Origin: Torymus aiolomorphi
Lineage: Eukaryota; Arthropoda; Insecta; Hymenoptera; Torymidae
Direction of reading: 5' to 3'
Assembly (NCBI GenBank): GCA_036365515.1
Contig: CM070875.1
Span: forward strand, 92,074,128 to 92,138,127
DNA length: 64,000 nucleotides
This document shows positions 12,976 through 25,670 of the stretch, one piece after another. Both the position numbers and the translations under genes were made by a program. Under the pieces are notes generated by a model. That model made no database searches. It was not told the DNA's origin and worked only from the letters and a program-made list of their open reading frames with translations. How positions within the stretch are numbered: position 1 is the first letter of the stretch; each line of letters opens with the position of its first letter.

Positions 12976-15080
12976 TAAACTCTCACGTATAGTGTCCGGA
13001 TATAGCATTCTGCACATACTGTTTTTCTAGGTTAGTTTTATGATTTTCGAGAAGCTCTGAAAAACTGGCGGTGTATGAGTCTTTTTTACGAGTTAGAAAT
13101 TTCGTAGCCTTTGCATCCTCCCTTTTCTCCCATCCGTATACACTCAGAAAACGATCGTCCTGTACCAACGAGAATCTGTCTGTCGGAGGAGGATTTTCAG
13201 TTAGAAATAGAGCCGAGAGAATTTCCTCCTGTGGAAGGAAGAAGATCCGCTTGGTGTAATGTTGCATCGCGATAAGAGGAATTCCTCCTGTATATAAAAT
13301 AGTTATTAACAAACAAATAAATAAATAAATAATATAAATTGTATTTGAATGTAAAAAAGCCTTTTCCTATTTTTTGGAATTTATATATTAGTTCTAGGGT
13401 CATCAGATACCAGAAAAACGTGTTTTAATGAGTTTTTCAGTCAATTTAATGAAATCTGAAAAATATCATTTCGGAGTCCTAAGGCCCGAAATATCATTCC
13501 TCCATTACTGACGCACAATATTCTTGCATGCAAAAATAAAATTCTCTTCATGCAGGGGGATTTGCATCCTGATTCGTGAGGACGTAGTTCCTGCGGAAAC
13601 ATTGCTTCATTCTCCTGCAAGAGGAATGCCTTTTCACTGCAGGAGTTTTCTCCCTGGAGGAAATACATCCTGAGATAGGATGATCATTTTTCTGAGTGTA
13701 GTGTTCCGACATAACCTAATGTTTTACATAGCGTAATGTTTTTTCTGAGGTTAGTTTCATGATTTCCAAGGAGCTCAAAAGAACTGGCGGGGTATGAGTT
13801 TCTGTTACGACTTAAAATTTTTTTAGGATTTGCACCACCACTTTTCCCCACACGCATAGTGCCGGGACATAGCATTCTGCGCGTAATTTTCTTTTTACGT
13901 TACTTTCATGATTTCGAAGAATCTCTAAAAAACTGGCGAGGTATGAGTTTTTTGAGGTTAGTTTCATGATTTCCAAGGAGCTCTAACAAACTGAAGGGTA
14001 TGGGTTTCTGTTACGAGTTAAAATTTTTTTAAGATTTGCAACACCACTTTTCCCCCATACGTATAGTGTCCGGACATAGCATTCTACGCGTAATGTTTTT
14101 TGAGGTTAGTTTCATAATTTCCAGAAAGATCTGAGAAAACTAGTGGGGTATGATTTTTTTACGAGTTAGAATTTCTTTCATACCTGTACCATCTGTTTTT
14201 CCCAAACGGGTAGTTTCTTGATATTGCACTTCGCTCTTGATAGTTTTTGTACGGTAGATTTATAATTGACAAGAAACTCTCTTAGATCCGGCGAGGTATG
14301 AATTATTTTTATGAGTTAGAATTTTGTATACCTGGCAGCCTCGTTTTGCCCCCATAAGGATAATTTCGGTCATAAGATTTTTGCCATTTATTATTTTCTA
14401 GGTTAGATAAATTATTTACAAGAATCTGTAAGAAAACGGGTAGAGTATGATTTTTTTTAATTAAAATTCTTTTAGGCCTTGCACCCCTATTTTTTCCGAT
14501 ACGTATAGTGTCCGCGGAGATATATATCATTTGCACGTAATATTTATTGAGGCTAGTTTCATGATTTTGATGAAGCTCTAAACAAATAGGCGGGATCTGC
14601 ATTTTTTTACGATTTACAATTTTGGTAGGCTTTGCACCCTCACTTTTCCCCCATACGTATAGTGCCCGACATAGAATTTTTCCAGGTTAGTTTCATGATT
14701 TACAACAATCTGCAAGAAAACTGGTGCGCTATACTTATTTTTACGACTTAGAAATTTTTTTAGGCTTTGCAACACCCATTTTTCCTATGATGTTAGTAAC
14801 GGACATAGGGTTTCGCTCTTAATTCTTTTTGTACGTTAAATTTAGTATTCAAGTACTAGAAGCTCTCTAAAAGCTGGCGGTGTATAATTCTATTTTCTTA
14901 ACGGACTTCCCCCACAAGAGTAACCTAGGGACATAGGATTTTGCTCGTAATTTTTTTTCTAGGTTACATTTATTATTTACACGAACCTCTCAAATAACTG
15001 GCAACGTGTGAGTTATTTTACGAGTTACAATTTCTTTTAGACCTTGCACCCTTGTTTTTCCGCTATAAGGGAGGTGTAGA
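12976..15080. repeat. Diverged ~150-bp satellite array
   Basis: Roughly ten diverged units. Landmarks recurring about every 130-155 bp are CGTATAGTGTCCGGACATAG, AGGTTAGTTTCATGATTT, AACTGGCGGGGTATGAG, TACGAGTTA and TTTGCACCC. The array is interrupted by a transposon at 13141-13698 and by a short partial duplication near 13910-14000. No coding sequence. Confidence 0.8.
13141..13698. mobile_element. 558-bp TIR element with TA target duplication
   Basis: Starts CACTCAGAAAACGATCGTCC and ends with the inverted form (AGGATGATCATTTTTCTGAGTG in imperfect match), flanked by TA on each side. Removing it and one TA restores the satellite motif CGTATAGTGT. TA duplication suggests mobilisation by a Tc1/mariner-type transposase. 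Internally it has only short ORFs and several AGGAATTCCTCC/CCTGCAGG-like pieces. Confidence 0.75.
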
Positions 15081-16333
15081 TAAATAAGTTTGTGTGTCTA
15101 AGCTTACAGAATGTTACATACACAGAGAGAAAAATGAAGTGATTATAAGTTGGTGTCCGCCGTTAGAGAAATATGACGTTCTCTCACGTAAATATATGTA
15201 CAGAATACTCCCTTAAAAGAATGATGTCCAGAAGTAATGACTCGTTTAAAGACTCGATGTAATTGGATATTTGAGAAAACCGCGAATATTTGAATTTTTT
15301 TTAGATTAAAAATCTGCTAGATTTAAATTTTGAAATGCAAGTTAGAAGTACTAAATAATTGAAATAAAATAAAAAAATCTGATCTTTTGTTTAAAATAAT
15401 GTATCTAATTATCTCATCATTTTAACTAATTAAAACTACATCATATTGGAAAATAGCGTTTATAATCTCAAAAACAAACCAGTACGCGCGGAGCGAGTTT
15501 GAATTTTGCTAGTCCTCTCTTTAAAAAGTGATGGTTGAATCTGTCATCACAATAAGAGTGTTTTGATTGGTTGTTGTTATCTCATTTGATTGGTCTACAT
15601 AGAACAAGCGCTAAAATCTAATATGTTTGAATTTTGTAGATTGAATTCTTGAGTTTCAGTATTTAAAACTGAATAATTAAAATAGTATAAGAAAAATTTC
15701 ATTATTTTATTTATCAAGCTTACGTTATTATCGTATAATTTAAACTAATTTAAAAGAACTTTTAAATTGATAGTAACTAATTTAATCATGTTCATAACCT
15801 CAAAAAAAAAAATAAAATTGCGTTGAATGCAGCTAGTTAAAGTAAAATTAAAATGAAATTCATGCTATAAAAAGGGCAGTTACTCTACGCTATAAATACT
15901 TCAATCCTCAATGGGTTATACCTTAGGATCTTTCTGAAAAAGTAGTGCCTTCACTCAAAGAAAGCGTGTTTTTATATTGTTATATTTACTTACGACCCAC
16001 CAGATTTTTCCGTCTGGTCGACAGTTTAGTCCTTGTCGTCCGCGTGGTAGGCGGAAGGAATATTAGTGGGGGAAGGTGACCGATTATGGGGTCTAGGTGG
16101 TGCACTCTCTAGTTTTTTGCACTCAGATCTCAGGGTGCATCTAATACGTGGTCCAGGTTCTTGGTGTATCTGATGATGGAGCCTGGACGGTGCGCTCTGT
16201 AGTTTTTTGGATTTGAAAATAATTTAAAAAATCATTTTGCTTATTGTCACACATCTTACGTAACTCCCATTTATGTGAGAACATCGCGGCGCCCGTGTAC
16301 TTGGGTTTAAAAATTTTTTGAATAAAATCTCTT
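15081..16333. other. Spacer, nothing recognised
   Basis: AT-rich up to about 15960. A more GC-rich block at 16000-16210 has two diverged copies of GGTGCACTCTCTAGTTTTTT. No ORF, RNA or transposon ends that I can support. Confidence 0.4.
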
Positions 16334-16428
16334 TCCGTTGAAAAAAATCATATGACAATCCCTTGATGATCATCCTCGAAATGACGCCAAAAAGTCAAAT
16401 GATTGTCATATGATTTTTTTCAACAGGG
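16334..16428. mobile_element. ~95-bp hairpin MITE
   Basis: Perfect 23-bp inverted arms (16338-16360 and 16401-16423; core TTGAAAAAAATCATATGACA) around a 40-bp loop, ending CAACAGGGA. The end sequence resembles the TCCCTGTTGAAAA end of the larger foldback at 34943-35749, suggesting one mobilising system for both. Confidence 0.7.
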
Positions 16429-16701
16429 ACGTCCCTGGGCGAATGCGGGTTAGATCAGGTAGTGAAAGCAGTGTAGGTAATAGACAGGTCCTCAGGATAT
16501 GTATAGGAATAATGTAATAAGAGGAATTGAAAATAAAGCTGTGGGAGAATACACGCTAAACTAATAGACTGCGCGGAAACCACCAATTTTTTTTTAATGG
16601 GTATTTTCTTACTTGTAAATTTTTAATTTCAGTATTTTAATATGTTGTAAGAATTTTACAATGTAATATAATAAGAATTGAAACACGTTTTAGTGAAAAA
16701 A

Positions 16702-18756
16702 ATGTCTGCAAGGAAATTCTTTGATGAATTAAGTGAACGACAGAAACTAAGAAGGCTTTCTGCTGAATACGAAAAAGTTATGGAAGTGTCGGATACATCT
16801 GATGAAAATAATCCAGAAAATATAGCTTCATTCAAACGTCAAAATAATAGAGGAGATAAAACTATTGATAAGAAATTAAGTTTGGACACTATAGAGCAGA
16901 TAGATCACATGATACCTAATGAATGTACTAATTCAGTTGATTATATCACAGCTGAGTTTCGTAGATTTATTCTCGATTGTGAAGAAACCGATTCATTTGA
17001 TGAATATTCTGATGATAATCACGATTCTGACGAAGATAATGATGATCATGATGTTTTTATGAACATTGAGGAAGCAAAACAAATAGAAACTAAACATAAA
17101 ATCGCTTCTTGGGCTACGTTAAATAGCATAGCAGACATAAAAGTAAATTCTCGTTTAGTAATATTACGTGACGCAGGATTAACATATCTACCCAAAGATG
17201 TTCGTAGTTTACGCGAAACGCCAAAAGTCACTGATATCATACCATATCCACCTGGTGAATATTTTCATTGTGGTTTACAAACTGGGATCAAAGATGTCAT
17301 ATCAAAATATGAGTGTGAAATTCCGAAACCGATCATAGTCGATATAAATATTGATGGTCTACCAATTTCAAAATCTCCACCGTTAGCTTTGTGGCCTATA
17401 CTTGGAAGAATAGTTGATAAAAATTTCAGCGAAGTTTTTATCATTGGAGTATATCGAGGTAAAACAATACCTGAATCGCCATCAATATATTTGGAAAATT
17501 TCATAAATGAATATCTATACTTACATGATCAGGGGTTTCGGTTGAAAGGCATTCACTTTACAGTTAAAATTAGATCTCTTATATGTGATAGTCCTGCTGC
17601 CAGTTTCATTTTATGCGTTAAGCAATTTAATGGATATTATGGTTGTAGAAAATGTACTGTTAAAGGGGATTGGAAATCACGCACACTAGTTTTACAAGAA
17701 CATGAACCCCTAAGAACTGATGCATCTTTTCGGAATCGTTCACAAAAAGAACATCACAATGGTAAATCTACATTTGAGAAGTTACAATTTGATATGGTTC
17801 AACAAGTACCTCTGGATTATATGCATTTAGCCTGTTTGGGAGTAACTAAACAATTAATTCGACGTTGGATTAAACCAAGAACAAAGGCTTCTTTAAATAT
17901 AATTCAGTTAGAACACTTATCATCTAATTTTGTATCATTAAATCCGTCGATACCAAAAGAGTTTGCACGTAAACCACAGACTATATTAGAATTAAAAAAT
18001 TGGAAAGCGACTACTTTTAGATTATTTTTAAACTATGCGGGACCAATAATTTTACTGAACGTTCTTCCCGTTGAATACCTAGAACATTTCAATGCTTTTC
18101 ATTGTACCATTCGAATTTTAAGTGATTCGAGGACATATTTACAGCATAATGATTATGCTAAACAGTTACTGATTTATTTTGTATGTCAATTAAAAAATCT
18201 TTATGGTGAACATACAGTAACATGGAATGTTCACAATCTGTGTCACTTGGCTGATGACGCAAAAAACTTTGGACCTTTGGATAGTTTTAGCGCTTTTGAT
18301 TTCGAAAATTACATGCAGGATATTAAGAGGATTATTAGAAAAAAGGGACAGCAGTTACAGCAAATTCATCGACGTCTTACAGAGAAAAGTCACTTTACGA
18401 AAACATTGAAAAAAGAGGATAAGTGTTACCCAGTTATGCAGCAACCTGCAAATAGAAGACTTCCAAATGATTGCCATTCCTGTCATCGTTCTCTAAAATT
18501 TGAAGCTTTTGAATTGAAGGATGAAAGACCAAATAATTGTTGCATAACCAAGAATAATAATGTGATGGTGATTGAACGCGAATTTAAAAAAAATACAGAT
18601 ATACCTCGTTATCCGTTACCTTCTACAGAGATGGGAATTTCCGAAGTCGAGGATCTATCACAAAAGAAGATATTTTTAATAAATGAGATTGATAGGAAAG
18701 CTTGTTTGTTTTTTCATCAAGGAAAATCATATGTTGTACCACTGCTACATCATTAA
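16702..18756 (+). CDS. tnp2/CACTA-like DNA transposase (intact ORF)
   Basis: Encodes 684 residues from the first ATG (16702) without interruption. The N-terminal ~130 residues are charged and acidic. The core has the layout of CMC/EnSpm (plant tnp2-type) transposases: D214 and D218 in DINIDGLPIS, a C295-D296 SPAA block, a CRKC zinc pair at C315/C318, LDYMHLACLG around D372/H375/C378, and later NVHNLCHL. A CHSCH cluster lies at 591-595. The same order is preserved in the broken copy at 27575-29535, which supports family membership. Which acidic residues are catalytic is inferred. As DNA cleavage and joining enzyme it would act in the nucleus on element ends, but I cannot locate those ends. A multi-exon DUF4806 gene follows on the same strand, as it does after the second copy. 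No intron is apparent. Confidence 0.75.
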   Translation: MSARKFFDELSERQKLRRLSAEYEKVMEVSDTSDENNPENIASFKRQNNRGDKTIDKKLSLDTIEQIDHMIPNECTNSVDYITAEFRRFILDCEETDSFDEYSDDNHDSDEDNDDHDVFMNIEEAKQIETKHKIASWATLNSIADIKVNSRLVILRDAGLTYLPKDVRSLRETPKVTDIIPYPPGEYFHCGLQTGIKDVISKYECEIPKPIIVDINIDGLPISKSPPLALWPILGRIVDKNFSEVFIIGVYRGKTIPESPSIYLENFINEYLYLHDQGFRLKGIHFTVKIRSLICDSPAASFILCVKQFNGYYGCRKCTVKGDWKSRTLVLQEHEPLRTDASFRNRSQKEHHNGKSTFEKLQFDMVQQVPLDYMHLACLGVTKQLIRRWIKPRTKASLNIIQLEHLSSNFVSLNPSIPKEFARKPQTILELKNWKATTFRLFLNYAGPIILLNVLPVEYLEHFNAFHCTIRILSDSRTYLQHNDYAKQLLIYFVCQLKNLYGEHTVTWNVHNLCHLADDAKNFGPLDSFSAFDFENYMQDIKRIIRKKGQQLQQIHRRLTEKSHFTKTLKKEDKCYPVMQQPANRRLPNDCHSCHRSLKFEAFELKDERPNNCCITKNNNVMVIEREFKKNTDIPRYPLPSTEMGISEVEDLSQKKIFLINEIDRKACLFFHQGKSYVVPLLHH

Positions 18757-19900
18757 ACATTTTTTGGTAAATATTATATAGCATTTAGATGTCTATAAGA
18801 CAAATTGCCTTATTGATAGTAGTCTATTAAAGACTCCCAATAATATCATGTGATTATTATACATTAGCCATGTGGTATCATAATCTATTACTTTTCTGCA
18901 AATACATAACATAAAGTCTTGAATGCCCTCAAAGATTTATAAGATTCTATTGATCACGATATTGATCATGGTTCATTAATTTTGTTAGAAGTTAAGACAA
19001 ACATTTCATTTGAAATATAGCTTTGGGTACATTTTTCTGAATCAATAAAAATAATTAACTATTTTGGGTTGAACCGTTTTTTAGACTAAATTTTGCTTCC
19101 TCCTAGAGGAAGTTTTGTAATAGTAAAATTTTAAGTTTTATCTGTGCGTATGAAAGTCGACTACTAAAAATCGCTGTATTTATTAAGTAGTTAAATCAGG
19201 TTCAATTCTTGACGATGAGTCAAAATCATCTTTAAATAAACATTTGAACGTAAGTCGTTCGGTTTAAAATTTGAAAAATGCTGACTCTAAAAAGTTACGA
19301 CGCGCGTATGCTTTCGTGAGGTCGCTGACTCGCTAAGCCATGCTGTTTTCGTAGCCGAAATGCTGCGTCGTTGAAATTCGTAATCGCATCATTTTATGGG
19401 TCAGAAAATCATTAATGAAAATATGAATTTCGAATTTAATTTTAAAAATACGTCACAAACGTAACATTATTATCGAATAGGAATATTTAGCTTTTTTATA
19501 TTACACTAAATTTTAAATTAAGAAGGATTGAGGGAATGAAAATATAAATCATAAATTGTATCAATGACTCAAAATTTTGTTTTGCATAACGAAAAAGTAA
19601 TTGTTAACAGTTAAAGTCTGTGAATATTATTCTCATCACTGTTGAATTCCAAGTCTATAAATTTAACTTAATAGGGACAGCTATCATAATATATATAAAA
19701 GTTTGAATATTGATTTTCGTATTTCGTATTTCAAGTGCGAAAGTGTTGATTCTAGCACGAGTGTGAGGTTTGTGTGAGCAAGGGTGAGAATCGCACGAGT
19801 GTAGAATCATCTTTCGCACAAACATCGAACGATATTTTTCTCTACAGCGGGCGTAAAAGCGATTTCTAAAATTCACAGAATGTTTTCACACTATATCGAA
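18757..19900. other. Spacer after the transposase
   Basis: AT-rich with no ORF of interest. A block at 19290-19380 (GCGCGTATGCT, then GTAGCCGAAATG) is echoed at 31815-31850, after the second transposase/DUF4806 pair, and may mark a conserved part of the element. Confidence 0.35.
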
Positions 19901-20329
19901 ATAGTAGTTTTCGTCACTAAGGTGTAAAGTTGAATTTTACGCACCGAGTGATCGACGCTCACAAGGGTCGGCATAACCGGCCCGATTGGTGCGCGATCAC
20001 GAGGTCGTAAAAATTTCGCGCGTGTAGCGAACAATATTTTTTTTTATTGTATAAGTAAAGTACGTCGTCGTATCGTTCTAATGTGTAAAGTTGAAGTTTA
20101 CGCATAAAATTATTTTTTTACATAGTATGCGTAAAGTACGTCGTTACGCATCGTTTACGTTACGATATACTTTACTCATACTATAAAAAAAAATATTGTT
20201 CGCCACACGGGCGAAATTTTTACGACCTCGTGATCGCGCAACACTCGCGCCGGCTACGCCGACTCTCATGAGCGTCGATCACTCGGTGCGTAAAATTCAA
20301 CTTTACACTCTAGTGACGAAAACTACTAT
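19901..20329. repeat. Palindrome of the AATAGTA hairpin family
   Basis: ATAGTAGTTTTCGTCAC at 19901 pairs with GTGACGAAAACTACTAT ending at 20329, and the arms match inward for about 150 bp (GTAAAGTTGAATTTTACGCA, CGAGTGATCGACGCTCA, GATCACGAGGTCGTAAAAA). A second inner inverted repeat built on GCGTAAAGTACGTCG lies at 20060-20175. Non-coding. Confidence 0.8.
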
Positions 20330-21424
20330 AACTGCAGGCAAATTTTCTGAACCTTCCCCTAAAGTCATTGCAAGACAGTACTTATTATATCTTTTACAGA
20401 TGTCTAAAAATTGTTGGTACGTCGCTTTTTTTGATAAATTCACGTCGATGATCCCAACTACGTGGATAAATTTCGAGGCTAAAACACTACAATGGCCTCT
20501 TGGATCTATAACGGCGAAATAAAAAATGAAGGCCATGGTTCCAGATGAAAACTGAAAAACTTATGAATATAGGAAAATTTTGGGACCTTTTGGTATGTTG
20601 TAAAATATACTAATAGTAATAAATGAAATATAATTAAGTTTTAAATAATAGCATATTGTGTAACAAGTATGGTACAGTCAGCGCAAACGTCCGCACAAGG
20701 ATAAAATCACTTTCACGCACTAGTGTCGAAATATACTATTTTATATTATGAGTAAATCACATCGTTGCATTGTTTGTAAAATTGAATTTTACGCAGTGAA
20801 AACCATGTGTATCGATACACTTTACGCATACTATGAAGAAATAGTACATTATTTTTCCTATCAAGTTATGCAAAGTTTAAGAGAGTACCACCGTTAAGGG
20901 ATTGACGCCTTAGAAAAATTTGAAATTTGGCAGATAGATGGATTTTAGTTTAAAAATGAATCAGTTAAATTTTGGTGATCATTTAACACGGGGCTTATGG
21001 GAAATCGCACATTTTTCTCTTTCATTCTCAATTGTAAAACATTGACGGCTTTGATTTTGCTCAAACTTGGCAGGGTAATAGTGAAAAAAATAATGAACAA
21101 TTTGAGTGCTGGATAATCAAGATTAGGAGCCTATGAGCATAGTTATGAGCAAATGAAAAGAAAATCTGACCTAAACAATATGACTGTTACAGCTGTAGAC
21201 GTAGTATGCAGCATTGCGAAAGAGGTTAAGAAAGCGGATGTGCACTCGCTTGACTAGCTACTAACCGGTGATACTCTCTTAAGCCTGCACACGCACCTGC
21301 GCGGGCAAAAACCACCGCCCTTTCATACGCTCCTTTCAACGTGTGGAAAAGTGGCAATTTGCGCACGCAAATGCGTGTGCAAACTCGAACTTTGCACACG
21401 ATGATAGGAAATAGTACATTTCGA
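20330..21424. other. Spacer with decayed hairpin modules
   Basis: No gene. 20690-20860 contains fragments of the same hairpin family (GTCGAAATATACTATT, AAATTGAATTTTACGCA). The remainder is anonymous. Confidence 0.4.
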
Positions 21425-21995
21425 TACTAGTGCGAGGATTTGATTTTCCCCTCGCGTGACTGTTTGCACCCGAGCGAAGCGAGGGTGAAAAGGTCACACG
21501 AGGAGAAAATCAACTTCTCACATAAGTGTAGAACCGTATTTTTTGACACGACGTGCGAGAAGTGAGATTTTTGCACGCATCGTTTAACGCAGCGTGCGAG
21601 AAATCGAACTTCTCGCACGGAGTTTCAAAATAGTATATTACGCACCTAGTGCGCAAAGCCGGTGATTGACGCACGAGTTGAGTTTTGTCGCCCTCGCTGC
21701 GCTCGGGCGACAAAGAAGCCATGTGCATGGATCACCTTGCGCACGTGTTGCGTATACTACTTTTTCACAGAAGTGCGCAAAATACGGCTTTTATCTGTGC
21801 TTATTTGCCGTGTGCAAAGCACTAGATTTACATACTCTATGAGGAAGCGTGCGCAAAACACATGCTTTGCGCACTCAGTGCGTAAAGCAAGTGTTCTGCG
21901 CACGCTTCCTCGTAGTGTGTAAATCTAGTTCTTTGCGCATAGAAAACAAGCACGGAAAGCCGTGTTTTGCGCACGCTGTGTGGAAAAAGTTTTTT
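21425..21995. repeat. Cluster of GC-rich hairpins
   Basis: At least three stem-loops in a row. One is near 21436-21513 with GATTTTCCCCTCGCGTGAC paired to GTCACACGAGGAGAAAATC. One is near 21685-21715 (TTTTGTCGCCC/GGGCGACAAAG). The longest is at 21768-21990, where two ~105-bp arms meet around TCA at 21875, including AGGAAGCGTGCGCA and its complement. Modules are joined by AATAGTA(C/T)ATT motifs. The arms differ from hairpin to hairpin. Confidence 0.75.
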
Positions 21996-22069
21996 CAAAA
22001 CTATGTTTTATTTTACTTTAAAGTTGACCAAATAAAGTATAAATATATTAAAATATTTAATTATTTTAG

Positions 22070-25000
22070 CATATAGAGAAGCAAACAGAGTTGAAAAGGA
22101 AACAACAAATGTATCAACAGGCGAAGAAACCGATGAAGTTATGAAAAAAATTGGTTCGATGAGTCAGAAGCGGCTTCCAAAGCCAAAAAAATTAACTTCT
22201 GATGAAGAAAGTGATATCGTAGAAGAAGATTCTGAGCTGGATTCAGGTATTCGATCGAAAAAATTTATGATAAAGTTCTCAGCTGAAAAATAAACCAGAA
22301 TGGAGTTAATAAGTATTTTATTTTTAGAATCCGAAGAATATTGAAATTTTTACAAAAAATTATCAAAGGGCAAGTCCAAATTAAAACGTAAAGTTTCAGA
22401 CGATTCAGTTCTTCGAAGTATAAACAACATCGATAAAGAAAGTAGGTTATATACAAGTTTTAATCAATCATAATTATATCTTTGCTAAAAATGACTGATC
22501 GAATGCGATTAATTACATATTTATTTATATTAAAATTTAATTTTATTCAAGTAATGTGAAATAAATCGATTTTTAACACTTTCACTACGGTTTATGCATA
22601 AAGTGATGTTTACAATACTTTAACGTTAAATTAAAATTTAAAATGAAAATAAAAATTTTAATGGCGTTTTCCTTTTTTAAGGTTTTGAGAAATATCGTAC
22701 TTAGTTGACCGTAAGAAATTTTTTATCACGAATATTCTTTCAAAGAATAGATAAATAAAGAAAAATGACAATATTTCAAGATGCATATATGGTTCATGCG
22801 GCAGTGAAAGTGTTAATTTTATATTTGAAGCAGCCATTAATGTCTTAAATACAAAAACAATAATATTAAAATTTTATCAGTTCTTATGTTAATGAAATTA
22901 TCAAAATTCTTAAATGTTATTGTTTTCCAGAGAGTAACGAGAAGCTAGTTATTCCCACACCACCAAAAATAAGATGTAACGAGAAGAATACTTTAAATGA
23001 AGGTATTCAGAAAGGCGATTCATATCTTTTAAACATAGGAGAAGGAGCATTAGGCGATGAAAATGTAGATATTTCTGGTAATTAAAATATTAAGAAATTG
23101 ATAATTTTATTATAATTTTATTCCACTCTTAAAAGAATAATAGCCGGATTTTGTGAAGCATTTAAAGATTAAAGATAGTAATATTTTAAGGAAAGGGCGC
23201 GAAAATCCGCTACTTCCGATACATTAGAATTTTTTTAATTTAATTTTTATTCTTCACTATTTAAAACTATTTAAAACTAAATCATTAAATCAAAATATAA
23301 TGAATTGTACTAGTAGAGTAAACAAGTAATATTGTATTTTTAATTAGTTTTATTTTTTACAGAATTAATGTCATGTAATCAATGTCATGAAGTGGAATCA
23401 GAACAACATGAATCAGCCGAATATAAAAAAAATTGTAGTGATTTCACAAAGGATATTTCGGAAAGTCAACCGGTAGTCACAGATCATATAGATAATGGTA
23501 TTGAACTGCATAAAATTATCCATAGTTAGTTAGAATTAGTCTTTTGATCCTTCTTAACGAGGTATGACAGACCTACTATTACCGAAAAATATCGTAGGAT
23601 TATGAAAAATGAAGACATCGCTGCTCTACTGCGTTTTTAAACGTTCTATCACCCAATAAAAGTTTGAATTTCATTCCTACGTATTTTTTTTAATCAGCTT
23701 GAAACTGTGTGAGTTGCTCGATCGGTAATGGTACGACAATGTCACCCCCTTAAGACGTGATATATTATGTAGCATTTGCCTTTTATTTACGATCTGGATA
23801 ACTTTACTGCATAGAATTTCTTTGGAACCAGTCAATGAAACCACCTGAAAATTTGAAGGGATCTGTTTTTATAGTAGTCATATGTATGATTTAAATACTC
23901 AGAATATTATGACTAATATTTTGTTACAAGTGAGAACTAGTAGGCAAATAAATAGAGGAGGGCTCGATAAAAAACAGCTCGGCGTGACTCAGTTGAAGAT
24001 CGCACCTCGGACCTTCCGTTTTTGCGACGGTTGCTTTGTTGGAGTCGTCCTCATATTGTTAAATGCAATTCGATCCGCCTCATCATGCTGTGCATAATAT
24101 GTACATGTAACAATTTATTTTCTATGAATTATATAAAAATTTCTGATATTTTATTTATCTTCTTCAGTGTTTTTTTAGATTTAAATAACATAGTATAACG
24201 AATATTATAAAAACAAAGACTTCAAAATTTATATAATTTAACAAACAATTCAAGTAAGCCATTTCATTATATTGTTCTAAAATCATCCTGCAGTAATTAT
24301 ATCCAGTGCATCAAAAAAGAAAGCCCGGAAAGTGTCTAAAAAATTGACTAGAAGAGACATCCGCTTCCAGTTAAAAAATTTAATTGTTCAAACAAATACT
24401 TAAATATTTTCTTCATACATTGATTCTTTCAATTTTTTATTGTTTGTTTTTTTAGAAAAGTTGTTGACTGAAATTGAGACATATATAAGTTATTTGCATT
24501 AATTTTTCTCGATAGGGTATAATTCAAATTATCCATTATTAATTTTTCTAATAATATATATGTATATATTTTTTTTAAAGAAGAAAAAGTGAAAGGTAAA
24601 CAAACAAGTGGAATTATAATAAAAAGCATTTATAAGGTAAACAGAAAGATAAATATTATAAACAGAGACTCCGATAAATCTGAAAGTTTTCAAAAGTACG
24701 ATGAGGTTCAAGACATTAGTACTGCTAACGATCAAATCAAAAATAGAAATTGTAACAAATCTGCAGATTTACAAAGCCAAGATGCTGCTCATGACAAATT
24801 TATAAATAGAAATCACCTTAAAAATAGAGATTTAGGAAATGACGATGAGATAGCAGGTCCTAGTAATGCTAACGACATACATACCTCACAAGACACCGGT
24901 ATAGTTATTTTAGAATGCGATTATGAAGGGGATGCCGCATTTGATTGATTATACGTTTGAACTGTATTAAAAGTTATTTGTTTTTCTTTCCAGAAAACAG

Positions 25001-25670
25001 ATATGTTACATTGGAAAATTTTAATAAATTAAAAAAAAAATATTTATAAACAATAAAAAACAACAGTTGAATAGAGATAAAGAAAATGTTCCTGAAAATG
25101 ATGAAAATGAAATAGTGGAAAAGTTACCCGTTAAATCAGTTGACGAAATGAACAATTTAAATTCCCTATTAACCCGGGACTCAAACGCAAGAAAACAATT
25201 TGTAAGCCGTTTTTAGTATATTTTTTATATATTTTCAACTAATAATTTGAATCAAATATTTCGTTTATTTCAGAAGGAAATTTTGCTGAAAATCGATGGA
25301 CCAACTTTAATGTCCTTTACAAACAGAAGTTTGAGAAGCCTGATGACTGATGAATTAGCAGTTAAATATTCTTATTCCGGACAGTCTCGTGGCGATAAAA
25401 AGCAGCATAAAACCTTGAGTTTTAAAAACTTAACATATGTAAATATGTAATAGGTAAACACACAAACATTGAAATGAGACTAAACTCCATTTTTTAATTC
25501 AAAACTAATGATATATTTTATTTACAGATGCCATTGTTTATTCAAAGCATTGCTACACAGAGTCGAACTGTCTAGTTTATTTGAAGCGGTGGTTGAATAA
25601 CGCGAAGACCAGGGTACGAAGAGCTGCAGAACTTTCTCCAGATGAAAGTGGAGTTGAAGATGAAGATTAA
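22070..25670 (+). pseudogene. Multi-exon DUF4806-domain gene, three lesions
   Basis: Open exons with matching splice sites, which I read as 22070-22246, 22328-22441, 22931-23077, 23363-23497, 24581-24898, 24994-25201, 25274-25453 and 25528-25670. Small exons near 24294 and 24469 are uncertain. The first five exons all begin and end in phase 1 and encode a charged, low-complexity tail rich in Lys, Glu and Ser. The last three encode a DUF4806-like domain: LPVKSVDEMNNLNSLL, then SLMTDELAVKYSYSGQ, then WLNNAKTRVRRA at the C terminus, followed by an acidic end. Lesions: an in-frame TGA in the second exon (about 22341), a frameshift in an A10 run near 25035, and a frameshift before the last donor near 25430. 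These could be decay or homopolymer errors. The start exon was not found. It sits downstream of the tnp2-like transposase on the same strand, and this arrangement recurs at 27575-31619. Function unknown; a DNA-binding helper role is only a guess. Confidence 0.65.

Noticed and set aside
9767..15080. CRISPR array
   Set aside because: Repeats are long, diverged and directly adjacent with no regular unique spacers; the genome is eukaryotic.
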